DNA of 64,000 nt from Adiantum capillus-veneris (Eukaryota; Streptophyta; Polypodiopsida; Polypodiales; Pteridaceae), in the NCBI GenBank assembly GCA_014529385.2, contig CM043942.1, positions 20,878,991 through 20,942,990 on the forward strand, read 5' to 3'. A model generated the notes under the pieces. The model was not told the DNA's origin and made no database searches. It saw only the letters and a program-made list of their open reading frames with translations. The translations under genes were made by a program, and so were the position numbers. Shown here in pieces: positions 22,010 through 34,369 of this stretch. Every line of letters begins with the position of its first letter. Positions within the stretch are counted from its first letter, which is position 1.

Positions 22010-24018
22010 TGGCAGGAGGGAATAGGGAACCCACCCAGCACACAAAATGTCTGCCTCTCTATAGCCTAGGGATTCCACAGCACCCGTAACCTCTCAAATA
22101 ACACCTTCAAATTGGCTAATTTGCACTAACAACTCCACTTTAGCACACAGAACAACTATCTCACACCTTGCAAAAAACACCTTGTAGTACAAATGCACTC
22201 ACACTTCTCAACTCACCCTTTCCAGCTTACAAAACACCCCTATTCTACCCTCTTGGTAGCACCCTTCATGCTGCAGGCAAACCCTCTACAAGCATCGGCC
22301 AATACAAAACGAGCGAGAGAAAAGGAGGGGAATGGGGAGAAGCAACACAAGAGATAGGGGCCAATATGTGGTATTATTGCATAGGGGAATAGTACAATCA
22401 AGTATGCAACTTCAATGGCAAGCTTAACACTACACAGGCTTGCAACTTTCAATCACACACTCAAGAAAAAAAAGCCCTCAAATTTTTTCATTTACATTCG
22501 TTTATAGGGGTGCCTCTAGGAGGTTCAAAAAAGAAATGATGGGTGAGTTTCTCCTCCCGTGGCCTTCACTTAGAGCTCTTTTTAGAATTTGTTTTCATTG
22601 CTTACACCTGGCATAGTTCAATTTTGGAAAAAATTGTATGGTGTATATATTTTGACTCCTTGTCCCTTCAATTTGGCCGCCCGTTCTTGTTATTTTTGCT
22701 CTCTTGCTTTGGATTGACCTTCCTTGCTTGATCTAAGGACGTCCTTGGCCTCGCCCTCTCTCCACTGTGGGACCAACTCCTTTCATGAGGGGGGGAGGCA
22801 ATAGCGAGGTCGCTATTGCCCTCCCTCGTTACCTTCAAAAATTTGGGGAACATAACACGGGATCAACCGCTAGCACGGATGCCACATCATCATCACCTCC
22901 ACACGGCCATGAGCGCCTCTGCACAGCCGCCACGGGCCAAAACCACCACCACGCGCCACGCGCAGTGCTCAGCAGGGTTGCGCACTCACGTGCCATAGCC
23001 AACGAGGAGGGAGGTCCCCTCTCTCCTCCCTTTGATACCCAATGAGAGCTCACGCTCCTATATATATACTGCGGCCCCCTTGCTTCTGCCATCGCATATG
23101 GGACGATCTGCATGCCACGTGGCATCCCTTGAAGCCCAAGCCTTCAAGGCTTTGGAAAAACCACCTTTTAAAAAAAAAACAAATTTGGTTTCCTCTAACT
23201 TGCCCTGCCTGCCCATTGGCCACTGATGGTCCATTTGCCGAGCCGTAGAACCTGGCCGCAAGCTCACCGTGCCGACTTGAAGATGCCCGGCTCCAACCGC
23301 ATTTCGGGATTTCCCAAGACCCCATACTGAGGGTGCAAAAATCGATCAAAGCATCTCCAACAAACTCTGGACAAGCACACCCAATCTTCGGACTGCTGTA
23401 ACTTTCCGCTCCGTACTCCGTTTGACATGCAGTCACTTCTTGCTAGCTCCATATGATGCATACCCTGCTGTAGAACATTGTCGGTGCTCAAAATATGCCA
23501 GGTGGCGCATTCTCCAATGCGGCCAAGCGGGCTCAAACCCGGGCCCCGAAAAAACTTCAACTGGCCATAAAATGCAAACCATAGCTCTAATCCGCAATCT
23601 AAAAAGACGTGTAGACTCCATGAATTGAGCTCTACACACCTGTACCTTGACTTCCACTTGGACCACCTGTCTCCAGCTACGCTATCCCCGATAATAATCT
23701 ACAATCTACTGAAACTTCAACCTTCAATAACTTGGGCTCCGTAGCTCGGTTTGGTGAGCCGTCTAGACATGTTCCTTCAGCACTTCAAGCTCTTCATTCC
23801 TAGACCCAAAAGCTGCACTTTGCATCTCCTTCATCTGCTACCCAAATTAGCCCCTCATGGAGCCTTCCTTGGCCTATAAGCCGCATCAGGCATACACCTC
23901 AGCTGCTACCTCTCATCCCATGATTTTCCTAGTTGCTCCTATCCCTTGCCATGCTTCTGCTTTTCTACATACATCTTCCCATGCCATCTTCTAGAGTCGA
24001 CACACTTTGTCTGCACCA
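22010..24018 (-). repeat. Element 3 5' LTR
   Basis: About 2,009 bp, TGGTGCAG... on the minus strand. Boundaries were set by comparison with the left LTR and the divergent LTR of element 4. Positions 22430 onward match the left LTR; 22010-22429 has no partner in the window because element 2 split that copy. Confidence 0.85.
23059..23068 (-). promoter_or_regulatory. TATA box in element 3 5' LTR
   Basis: TATATATATA, in register with 15707-15716 of the other LTR. It would drive leftward transcription of the element. Confidence 0.5.
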
Positions 24019-25700
24019 ATGTTGCAATCAAGGTTGCGACCCATAGTAACAAGGGAACATGAGTTCTATAGAGGAGAAATCCCTATCACAAATGGATCAT
24101 ATGTGACCCCTATAGCCTCACCCATGCCCACTTACTCTTATTCTTATCCCAAGGAAAGCAAAGGACCAACAACAGTGACAACCACAGTAGGATTCCCCTA
24201 TATGGAGAGAATCACGTTAAGAGGGTTTGTAATTGAACTACTTGTTGAAAGGTCATATAGAGGATATGCGATGGGGGAGAAGTTGACGAAAGATTGAGAA
24301 CTGGACAAGACCTGTGATGGGAGAAGGACGAGAAGATTCCACAGTTTGACTGGTAGAACATAGACGTGTTAGACCTTCTCAAGTCCAAAAATGGGTACAC
24401 AAGAGGTATTCAGGAGAAGGGGATCCTAGAGATCACATAGCAATGTTCTTGAGAGTGATCCAAGCAGAAGAGGTAAGAGACTTCGATAGTTGTTGGATTT
24501 GGACTCACCTTAGAGGAGGACGCCGCCACTTGGTTTGATTTAGTTGAGGACGGTATTTTGAGACCATTCAAGAAATTTTTGACGAGTTTGTGGAGGGATT
24601 CTCTCAAAGAGGGATAGCCCACAATACTGTCTCTCAAATCCACAAGTTGAAGCAGAAAGGAAGGATGTCCTACGGCTATAACGATACGTAAAATTCTACC
24701 CAATGGAAGAATTACCTACTGAATCCAGATTGATGTTGATATTCATCCAAGGCTTGAGAAATGCAGACCTTCAAAAGTTTGCATATGAATAAAAGCCCCA
24801 CTCTGAATGAGCTAACCAACGAGGATTTATTCCTGGTAGATAACTTTGTGATCTACAAAGATGGAGATCAAAGAGACAAATATGATGATTCGTCATCTCA
24901 GAAAAGTGGATCAAAGTTTCGGAAGTCCGTACAACGAAATGAACTAGAAGTAAATCAAGAGTGACTGATAGAAAAGGTGCTAGAGAGAATTAGCCCATTT
25001 GCAAAGCCACAGGCTAAGCAATTAAAGTCATGCGCCATCAAACAAAAGTGGACAAATCATGTTACTGAGAAATGCTACTCCCGGGGAGGTCACCTAAGAA
25101 AAATGTAACCTATCACGTGAGTTCAACAGAAGGGTATTTAAGGTTCTTGAAACTTACAGAAATATATATACATAAGGAAATTATTTTTTCAAATTTTAAA
25201 AAAACTTACAGATTTTAAAAGAAAAGGGTGCATTATATTCCTAATATAATTCACAGATAAGGGGTTTTACAAACATGTCTTGAACGCACGTGATATGGTA
25301 GTTTTACACATAGTGAACCCCCCGAGATGCTACTACGATAAGGGGTATGTGAGAGAACGACAATATGTTGCCAAACCACAAGTAGCACCACCTCAAGTGC
25401 CACCTGTACCTAGATATACTGCATGGAATTTGCTAGGACCAGTTGGGGTTGAACGACCACAGTCAGGTTTAGGGAAACAACCACCACTCCTAGGGACAAG
25501 ACCGGTAGGGGTGAGATATACGCCTGCTATGGAAGAACAAGAGGAACAAGTCTTAGTTCCTGTACCTATCAAGAGCCAAGTGGAACGATGACTTGTCCAA
25601 CATAATACCCACCAGAAGAGCTGAGAGCACAGGAACCATGGAGCATGTTCGACAATGTTGGACTACCAATAGCGGCACAGGCTATAGGACAAAGTAAATA
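24019..25700 (+). pseudogene. Decayed plus-strand gypsy gag remnant
   Basis: Translating the plus strand in shifting frames gives gag-like stretches: SGEGDPRDHIAMFLRVIQ (about 24400), FDEFVEGFSQRGIAHNTV, LIFIQGLRNADLQKFAYE and NEDLFLVDNFVIYKDGD (24761-24964). A possible decayed knuckle follows (about 25070). An AT-rich block (about 25105-25275) looks like an insertion, after which a Pro/Val-rich frame runs 25280-25591. No LTR was found for it. It is cut off by element 3 on the left and element 4 on the right. The family is unclear. Confidence 0.5.
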
Positions 25701-25785
25701 TAGTTTGGACTGGCTTCATGCTCTCTTGCACCTCCTCTTTGAACACAATTACACTGTCATCAAGCCCTTCATCATCGATTGGCCC

Positions 25786-27047
25786 TTAAAGATCAATCAG
25801 CACCACCGCTTTGTCAACTGCATCTACCTGCTCTTCCACTTCATCCTCGTCCAGAGAAGATAGAGAATCTTTCCCTACTACATTGCCTTGTTCTTCTCCC
25901 AAATCCAAGCTTGCTTTACCTTTCATGGAATAACTCCGTACATGTTGCACTATTGTGGCACATTCCATAGCAACCTTAACAAGAACAACCATCAACATGG
26001 CACCGCATAGTATCTTTACCTACATGTCTACCTCTGTAGGCCCGGATTCCTCCACTTGGACTTCATCAAGCTCATCAGTTTGCACTTTCTCTTGCTCCTC
26101 CAACACAATTTGCACATCTTTATCTACATGCAAAAGATAAAATTCATCATACCTCGAGTGAGAAGAATCGGTTTCCCATGTCATGTTAGCATCTATGGAA
26201 TTGCTATCCTCTGTCTCAAGATCTGGGATTTCCTCTACCTTTACCGCTTCAACATTGTCTACAAATTGCACTTTTGATCCCTATCACTTGTCAATGGAGC
26301 TTGACCAGCCATACCTAAGTTTGCTTGTGCATCTTCTACTCAATTTGGAACTGCTTGCAATTCTTTCACAATTAAAGCTTCCCTAACTGCCATCCTTGGC
26401 ATTGAAATTGCTCCACCTCCTTGCAACCATAAAACCCTTGGTTCCTCTTGCATCGGCATGTCTCTTTGCAGCACCCTTGGCTTCACTTCAACCACTTCAA
26501 TTGTCTTGGGCACCATTGTATTTGATATAATTTTCCTCGCTTGCCGCTTCTTCAATATCTTCTTGGTCCAGCCTCTTGCCAAATTTACCGCTTCTGTATA
26601 TGTCACTGTCCCATCAGCTTCAACTTTGTCTCGATCAACCTCATGTAGACAATCCAAAAATTTTCTCAGTTTTAAGTAATCAACACTCTGGGAAGAAATT
26701 ACCTCCATTAGTTGTCTCCAAAGGGCCTCCAACTCCCATTCAAAAGCTTGAAAATTGCCATCCAGGCTTTGCTTTGGACCATCCAACCTTCGCTTTACTT
26801 CATGCACTTGCACATCTGGAACATATTATCATTGAAAAGCCACTTCTAAAGCTATCCAATCAACCTTTTCTTCATCTCGCAATTCTTCATACCATATGTT
26901 TACTCTTCCACCAACCAAGAGTGGAAAAACTTGAATTGTGCCTTCTTCTCTTGATAACCTGCTTTTCAGCACATATAAACCATAATCTTGCAACCAGGTT
27001 TTCGCATCTTCAACCCCAGTGAAAATAGGAAAATCCGTCCAAGCCAT
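25786..27047 (-). pseudogene. Element 4 gag
   Basis: The N-terminal frame (26829-27047) starts MAWTDFPIFTGVEDAKTWLQ and includes VGGRVNIWYEELRDEEKVDW, the gag core. The next frame (26340-26813) continues with QAFEWELEALWRQLMEVISS and FLDCLHEVDRDKVEADGTVT. Acidic frames at 26020-26271 and 25786-25998 follow with EEQEKVQTDELDEVQVEESG. I see no intact zinc knuckle. Stops and frame changes separate all four pieces. The start is the first ATG after the primer site. Confidence 0.75.
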
Positions 27048-27130
27048 CTTTCATTGTGCTTGCTCTTCAAAATCTGCGCTTCATCCGCTCCGAAACCACA
27101 ACTTTACCTTCGAATAGGAGCAATCAGATA

Positions 27131-27149
27131 CTCCTCAGTGGGGGCACCA
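27131..27149 (-). other. Element 4 primer binding site
   Basis: TGGTGCCCCCACTGAGGAG on the minus strand, five bases from the LTR end. Confidence 0.7.
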
Positions 27150-27154
27150 AAAGA

Positions 27155-29223
27155 TGGATGGGGGAAAAGGGAAACACACCCGTAACCCAAATAGTTTGCC
27201 TCACTATAGCCCAGGATAATCACTGCACCCCGATCCACTAAAGTTCACCTTCAAAATTCACACAATTGACAACAACCCACAATGATCCATCCCGCTTACA
27301 ACTGTGCCACAACACACACCACTCTCTCTTTCTCTCTCACACACACAACAGCCCAGGGAGGTACACACATTGTCCAATACCGGCACCGAATTGATGGAAC
27401 AGAGCAAAGAGAAGAAGTGGGAAAAGGGAAGAAACAAAACCAAAAATTGATATGGTCTGCTTCGATTATGACAAAAAAACTTCATCTATACAACCATGAA
27501 CAACTGCTATAACCTGCTCGACATGGAAACCTCGAGCACCAAAATCAAAAAACTTGCAATCTCTAGCTTTACCACTTGTGTGCCCCTCCTTGTTGACAAC
27601 ACGGCAACCAAGAAACAACATACGATGGCATATCTGCTCCAAAGGGAAACCTGCCTTCTTGCTTCACGGGCTTGGGAACACACCTCCGAGTCGACGTCCT
27701 CTATGCCAATGGCTCCACCTTGAGCAAAAGAACGGCACACCAATCTTCTTCTCCTTCTTCTGCCACTATGGGTTCTCTAAGGACTCGCCCAAGCTTGCAA
27801 AAAAACCCCGGCTTTCTTTCTTTCCTCCCAGTCTCCCAGAACTCTCCTTCCCAAACCTATAAAACAGGGCCCTCTTCTTCCTCGGCTCACCGAGAGAAGC
27901 TCCTCCATCCAAAAAATCCAAAAAACTGCCCCCCACCTCTCTTTTTGGCCTTCTCTTTGCATGTGACCACCCACCTTTTTGCTTATTTTGGCTCAGTTTG
28001 ACTTGCTTTCCAAGTTACCAACGCGTGGCCTCTCTCTTGATCAGGCAGGGCACCAACAGCTGCGTCGGTGCACCCCAGGTCCCCCCTCAAAAAATTTCGC
28101 ATGGGACTCAAACCCAACGAGCACCACGTCATCAGAAACTTCACGCCAAGCACCACCTAGGGCCGCCGGAAGACGCCAAACGAGCCACCGGAGCAGCACC
28201 CCGCACGGACCCCATAGCTAGCAAGCTCCTCAAGATCCCATGTTTCCACATCCCCAAATGGGCGCCCCTTGTAGCCCTTATACCTCTGCTTCCCAGCTTT
28301 CAAAAGCGCATGTGGGATGATGCCCCACCACATGGCTATCCATCCTCTTAAGCCCTCCAAAACCTTTTAAAGGGTGCACTACCAAAACGATTTTGCTTGT
28401 ATTTTCTGGCCCCGGCCATTTATGGCATCGTATTCCGACTTTTGATCTATAAAGTCTCCCCAAAGATTTGGTTTCCAACTCCGATCCATGCAAGCTATAT
28501 CCCATTTTGGCCACACCTAGCATGTCAACCGATGCAATAAAAATGGAAAAAAACATCATCTAGCATTGCACCGTCGTCACCTAGCATCAACTTGGATGAA
28601 TCGTATCTCACTGTCTAGGCATCCGAGCGAGGAGCTATCACTTCTTGTTGATTCACCACAATACACATCATGATCCGAAAGCCCTTCAAGGCCCAGAAAA
28701 CACCTGATGGCATGACTCCCCCATTCGGTCAAGTGGTCACCAACCTAGCCCCGAGAAAAACTTCAATTGACCATAAAGTGCATTCCGTAGCTTCGATTTG
28801 CAATCTGAAAAGACGGGTAAGCTCCATAGATAGATCACTACACATCTATACACTGACATCATCTCGGGCCACCTATCCCCAACCGCCCTATCCGGCAAGA
28901 GTCTGCAACACACCGCACCTTCAAAAGCCAATATCTTGGGCTTCGTAGCTCTTTTTGATGGGCCGTCTGTACCTGCTCCTTCAACACTTCAAGCTCTACA
29001 TATTTGGGTTGAAAGACACTAAGTTGATCACCCTTCATCTGCCATCCCTGTTAAACCCTATCTCGAGCCCTTTTGGCGTAAAAAACCACATAAAGCATAC
29101 ATCTTCATTGCCACTCGCCAGCACAAGTTCTTCCCACCTACTCTAACCCTTTTCCATGCATCTATAAGCATACACATCACTACCTGTTCCCTCTTCTATG
29201 GTCGACACACTTTGGTTGCACCA
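27155..29223 (-). repeat. Element 4 5' LTR
   Basis: About 2,069 bp, beginning TGGTGCAACC and ending ...CATCCA on the minus strand. The outer ~600 bp (28600-29223) aligns with element 3's LTR. Confidence 0.78.
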
Positions 29224-29239
29224 ACGTCTCAGATTTCAG

Positions 29240-29550
29240 TGAAGTGTTTCTATTGGTAGTATAAGTACTGGTACAGAGTTATACTGGTATACTGTTATTA
29301 CTGGACTTGTATTGGAACTGGTATACTTATGCCAGTGTACTAGATTTTACTGTTACTCTCATTCAACCGGCTTACTGGTAGTGGCACACACAAATTTTTT
29401 CTTTTGTCTGTATCTTTTCTTAAATTTTCTCTTTGGTCTCAAATTTTCGAGCTGGTATACTGGTACCGTACTAGTATATACTAGTACTGGCCAGACCTAT
29501 ACTGGCCTTGTACTGGTATACTTGACCTGTACTGGTACTGGTATATTGAT
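29240..29550. repeat. TACTGGTA-rich stretch
   Basis: Many overlapping, irregularly spaced copies of TACTGGTA, ACTGGTAT and their complement TACCAGTA occur over about 300 bp. Confidence 0.6.
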
Positions 29551-30071
29551 AACCTGGTTTTAACTTTTTGGTTGTCTTTTAACTTTTTTCTATGGATAAT
29601 TTCCAACTGCATGGCACCGAGCTCACGCATAGAGCCTGTCTCAAGTGTGTGTACTGTTGCACCTCTGGCTGCTCTGTCTAAGCTACCTATCGTGGTATAA
29701 ACAACACTAATTACCCTTGCACACATACTCTCTATCATAGAGCACTATACACGAACTAAAACTGCACATTACAGCCAGTTCTCACACAAGTCATCAAAAA
29801 CCAGTAACAAAAGAAAGGCTTCTAGAGGTGCCAAAAATGTGCACTTTGCCGCACGTGTCGAAGGCTGGGGACTTGCCAAAACACCGTGCACGAGCCACGA
29901 ATGGCTGCAAGCACACAACTAGAAGATCCTATCAAGCTCAAGGAAACAATGGTGTGTCACTCACCGCTCAATGCTTCTCTTGTGAAGGATCCTATGCTGC
30001 AAAGAAGAAGAAGCTGCCACCCATGCCACGCTCAACCGCCTCGCTGCCATCGATGCCGCTGCAATGCTCTC

Positions 30072-30074
<3 letters not shown>

Positions 30075-30135
<61 letters not shown>
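30075..30135. repeat. (CT)n microsatellite
   Basis: About 61 bp of uninterrupted CT repeat. Confidence 0.97.
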
Positions 30136-30138
<3 letters not shown>

Positions 30139-32251
30139 CATACACACTTCACACACACGTGAGCACATGAAGGAGAAGGAGACAGAGATAGAACAAGAGC
30201 ACCTCTTAGCATGCACCTCTCAAAATGAGGATTTTTAGGTCAAATGGATCTTTTATAAGAGTTTGACCCATTCACACATGGGCACCCACAGTGGCCGGTC
30301 GTTGCAAAACTACTGCAAAAATAAGATAAGTGGTGCACCTCTCATCAACGATCACCTACACACCTATTGGACCAACAAGCCCGGTCCATGACTCAATTAA
30401 ATAAATAATATGCATCCATCGAAGGTGATAGGATGTCTGTGAGGGTTAACAATTACTACTTGGTGTATAGAGTCGTTTGGTCACTTTTGAAGCCATGGAC
30501 TTGTCCGCTACACAGTCATGATAGCGCTACTCCAGTTTGGGCTCATTCGGAGTCAGTTTGACTTCATATGTCAAATTTCACACTTTGTAGTCTTCAAGCT
30601 ATTTCGTGCTATTTGAGAGCTTTCCTTGACTATTTTCTTGAAACCATCTAGGTACATTGTGTATAGACTTATCTATAAGGTGCTCAGGGAGTCAGAATCC
30701 AATTCAAGTATGTGGCAAAAACCTTTACTTGGGACCCCGTCAACCCTTGCCAAATGGTCATCTAATGATATGGAGGTGTTCTACTATCTAGGGGTATGCT
30801 ACAATTCAAGTCTCGTCCGATTCGGTTGAGCTGACATGTTGCTATGGTCGTTTTTGTGTCATAGGAGTTCGTCTACAGTTGGGATTCTAGGGTTTTTTCA
30901 TGAGCCTAGACCAATTACCCAATTGTATAAAAACGTTATTTGATGAGTTTAGAACTTACCCCTCATGTCTCGTGTGAGATGTCGCTGAAAATGGGCGACT
31001 GTGGACTCCAAAAATCATGCGCGAAGAAGGTAGAAATCTCTCTCCTCCAAAAGTGACTAGCGAAAATGAGGTGATTTTGGCTACCTTGGATATATCTATA
31101 CTCAGAGTTCCTAAACCATTTTTTCCTAGATTTCCCTGTTAGTCCTACTAGGCCGTGAAATCTACGTTAGACTCAAAAATTTCTTCAATCGGACTCCGTT
31201 AGCTCATTCTGCAAGAATTTGCAAATACAAGCCTTCGCAACCTAATTTAGGCTTCCCACTTCTATTTTTCGTTTTGATTGAAAATTTTTGTTCCTGCCGA
31301 CCTTGTTCTTCTGTTCATCAATGTATCTTCAATTTCTCCATCTGAGTCAGTGCTATTTATTGTTTATTTTTTACCTGTTTATTGAAAAAATCAAAGAAAA
31401 TACTAAAATGCAATAGAAAAGAAAATTGAAAAGTCAACAATTAAGAAAATCCATTGGAGAATACTATTTTATTACTTTTTGCAGATTTCTCCGTTTTTAA
31501 GCTCCAATATCAAAAAAATTGATCAAAATAAGCAAAAAAAGGCTATTTTTTAATGTATTTTTTTATTATATACACTATTTACACTCATCGAGGAGATGTT
31601 ATCAATTGAAATTCCCTTGATGATGATTTTTTAAGGGCATTATTAGGTAATTTTACAAAAACCACACGTTACCATCCAAATTTTTTCCTTCCTCTTCAAA
31701 CATTGCCCTTAATTACTAAAGTTCCCTTCCAACCCTCCTAGATGGAGTACTTCCGGATGACTATGTGCATGGGTTGAGCAATCGTGTCTATGCTCTACCA
31801 TGCTCTGAAGATCAATGCAACTCAAACCAGCATGATGTGCAAGAGTTGGATCTTGAGTAATTAACTCAAGGGTTTCCATGGTTGAGGTTTCCTGTTGATG
31901 TTTTCTAAATAGAAAATTCTATAATTTGTGTGCTCTTTGTTTGATTGTACCATTTGGATGCTTTAGCACATTGATTTCCTTAGTTGTAGGTATCAATGAT
32001 GACGATTACTGAGATTTAGCTCTCCTCCACTTTGTATCTTGGTTTTCGGTTGATAAACTGTTATGGTTGAGTGTTTTCAGACTTAAATTTTCATTACTTC
32101 ATCAGCTTTACAGTTTTTGGAGAAGATAAATGCTCCTTTTTCCTACAAACCCATCTAGTGCTAGTTTCTCTTCTGAAAGATGGTTTTCTCTGAGTTGTCA
32201 GATGTGAAACTTTATGATAGATGATTTTTTAGGCACCCAAATCTGTGATGG

Positions 32252-33355
32252 TGCTAGCAGGCTTTTGAAAGAAGTGATTGTGCATATGTACATACACATG
32301 CATGGTGCATCGAAAAAATAAATTCCCCATTTTCCATAGGTAGGCCAACGTGTACATAGTACATCGATTTTCATCTTGACAAGTATTAGTGTGTTTTTCT
32401 ATAATAATGAGGAGTTGGTAGAGCATAAAACTTATCAAGGAAGCTAATCAGTGGGCCGACGCCATGAGGTAAGCAGGTGCTTCAGATGGCATCCAGTGGT
32501 GTTAGGAGGTTGAATGGGGTCAATACTTGCACGTGGTAAGCGAGGACACAATGAGTATTTTCTTGTGATGAATTATGCAAAAAGGTCATCATGAGAACTA
32601 TATATTGGGGCCACTTTACGTGATTGCGGGATACATTATTGGAAAAAGTTGAGTACCAGGTGTGCGGATGGATGTAGAAGGGTAACAAAAACGCACTGCG
32701 TGGTCATCTTTTGGCATGTTTGGGGTCCGTTTGAGGTCAATCAAAACATGAAAGGTGCCCAAGGGATAAAGTGAAGTGTGGATACTAAAAAACCTAAGAA
32801 AAAAGCCGTCAAAACATGGAGACAAGAAGAGGAACAACGGCAACTCAATTTTTACTGTTTTTGGAGCCTGTTTCGGTCATAAACTGCTCATTCGAGGTCA
32901 GACTTGAGCACTTTGATATTGTAGACTGGCATTTTCGTCCATTCCGGGCGCAATGGTGTTGTCCATTTTGCCAAATGCCTCACGTTCTTTCTTTTGTTTT
33001 GGTTGTGTAAGTTTCTCTTATGAGCGAAGCCTCTACTCAAATTTGTAATTGTATCTAGCATATTTCATCCATATTGTGTGAGCTATTTTCCCCATTGGTG
33101 TTGGCCCAAGCTCAGTTGTATCTAAATATAAAAAATATTCCTCTTTTAAGCTGAGTTTTTTGGGTGTGTGTGTGTGTGTCTCTATGTTGAGTGGGCGAAT
33201 GGATAGTCTCTCTCCTCTCACTCCATTGGTGTATTCCTCGTCTCGGCCAGGTGGGTTGTGTAAGCCGAGTGTGCCCCATAGTGTGTATGTGTATCATCCC
33301 TAGAGTGTGTATCAAGTGATTATAGAGGTGTTGTGTATGTTTCATTCCGTTCACA
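32252..33355 (+). repeat. Element 5 5' LTR
   Basis: About 1,104 bp, TGCTAGCAGG ... TCACA. The ends were found by aligning with 39691-40911 and the split LTR of element 6. Confidence 0.85.
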
Positions 33356-33361
33356 TTCTTT

Positions 33362-33379
33362 TGGTGCCCTCATTGAGGA
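33362..33379 (+). other. Element 5 primer binding site
   Basis: TGGTGCCCTCATTGAGGA, six bases after the LTR; equivalent sites occur in elements 3, 4 and 6. Confidence 0.7.
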
Positions 33380-34369
33380 TCTTCTTTGAGTACCTTCAGC
33401 TTCAGGATTCGGGATTACAGGTTACAGGTTATGGGTACAGGTACAGGTGATTCACACAGGTACAAGTAGTTGTAGTAGAGTGATATACTGGCAAGTGGAA
33501 GTCACTTGCAGTTTGCATGGGTATGCTTCATTTGGCACCTATTTGAGCGCATTTGTCTGGTATTGTACGTTACTTGTGGATACTGCCATTGTATGCCTTT
33601 GTGGAACCATACTTGGTTGGTAGTCCAAGCCATTTTTGACACTTGGTCTAGAAGATAGTCATTTCTGAGACTTGATTATACGATATTTGCATAAACCTTC
33701 ATGAGAGGGTCGTGGTGAGGTTTTATTGAGCTGGGAGATTCTCAAATGTGAGATCCTTTCGATGATATAGGTGACTGGAGCACCCTTTTTATGACCTCGT
33801 CATAAGCTATGTACTAGTGATTCCTACTTGATGCTCAGGTTCCATTGTTGGCAGGTTATGCATACACACAGTCGATATTTTGGGTTTTTACTGCTCTAAT
33901 TTTTGGGAACTCTACCAAAAATCTTCTAAGTTGTGATGGCTGGTTTTTTTATCTTTTGAGCCATTTATGTTGTTATGCTGCTGAAATTTTGGTAAAATCA
34001 GAGGATAAGTCAAATGTGCCTTCTTGGGAGCTGCATGGTTGGCTTTAATGGATGACCAAAATGCACCTCAATTCACTCCTTTTCATTTAAGACAAAGAAT
34101 CTAGATAAATGTTTATGTGTCCAAGAAGATTTTTTTCAAGCAGCGCATAGTCTTTATGTTTGGGCCAAGAAGATTAAGAGAGATAATGGAATCCCCTTTG
34201 CCTTTGGTAATTCTGATGATTAACTATGAAAACTTATTTGATGTGTATGTGTTTGTCCTTATCTAAAGATGAGCTCCATTGAAGTTTCTAGGGATTGAGT
34301 CAGTAAAATGTTTTGGGTTCTTGCACCTGTGTTAGAAGGGGTTCTCAAAGCATTGAAACTTGGGTAGCC
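33380..34369 (+). other. Element 5 leader
   Basis: About 990 bp without coding motifs. It is homologous to the leader of element 6 (51284-52300), including the GGTTACAGGTTA-type short repeats near the start. Confidence 0.65.

Larger units (their letters stand above)
15059..24018 (-). mobile_element. Element 3: Tat-type Ty3/gypsy with two RNase H domains
   Basis: Paired LTRs (15059-16682, truncated, and 22010-24018) bracket minus-strand gag, protease, RT, RNase H, a second RNase H, and integrase. The second RNase H between the first one and integrase is the hallmark of Tat-lineage elements. The LTRs differ at several percent of sites by eye, with indels, so the insertion is old. Element 2 sits in its 3' LTR. 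Coding regions carry many stops and frameshifts. Confidence 0.88.
25705..29223 (-). mobile_element. Element 4: truncated relative of element 3
   Basis: Minus-strand 5' LTR (27155-29223), primer site and gag are present; protease, pol and 3' LTR are absent. The LTR is homologous to that of element 3 but more divergent than element 3's own LTR pair, so it is a separate subfamily. Confidence 0.78.
29224..32251. other. About 3 kb without recognisable genes
   Basis: No domain or transposon end could be supported. It holds the TACTGGTA-rich stretch, a CT microsatellite and AT-rich sequence (31380-31700). One short plus-strand open stretch (about 31720-31860, containing LPDDYVHGLSNRVYALP) is not recognised. 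Probably old transposon debris. Confidence 0.5.

Noticed and set aside
29828-30238. Open frames with Ser-Leu or Arg-Glu repeats on both strands
   Set aside because: Translation of the CT microsatellite; no conserved motif on either side.
31720-31860. Short open stretch of about 46 codons (LPDDYVHGLSNRVYALP)
   Set aside because: No start codon in context, no recognised family and no neighbouring coding sequence; could not be supported as a gene or exon.
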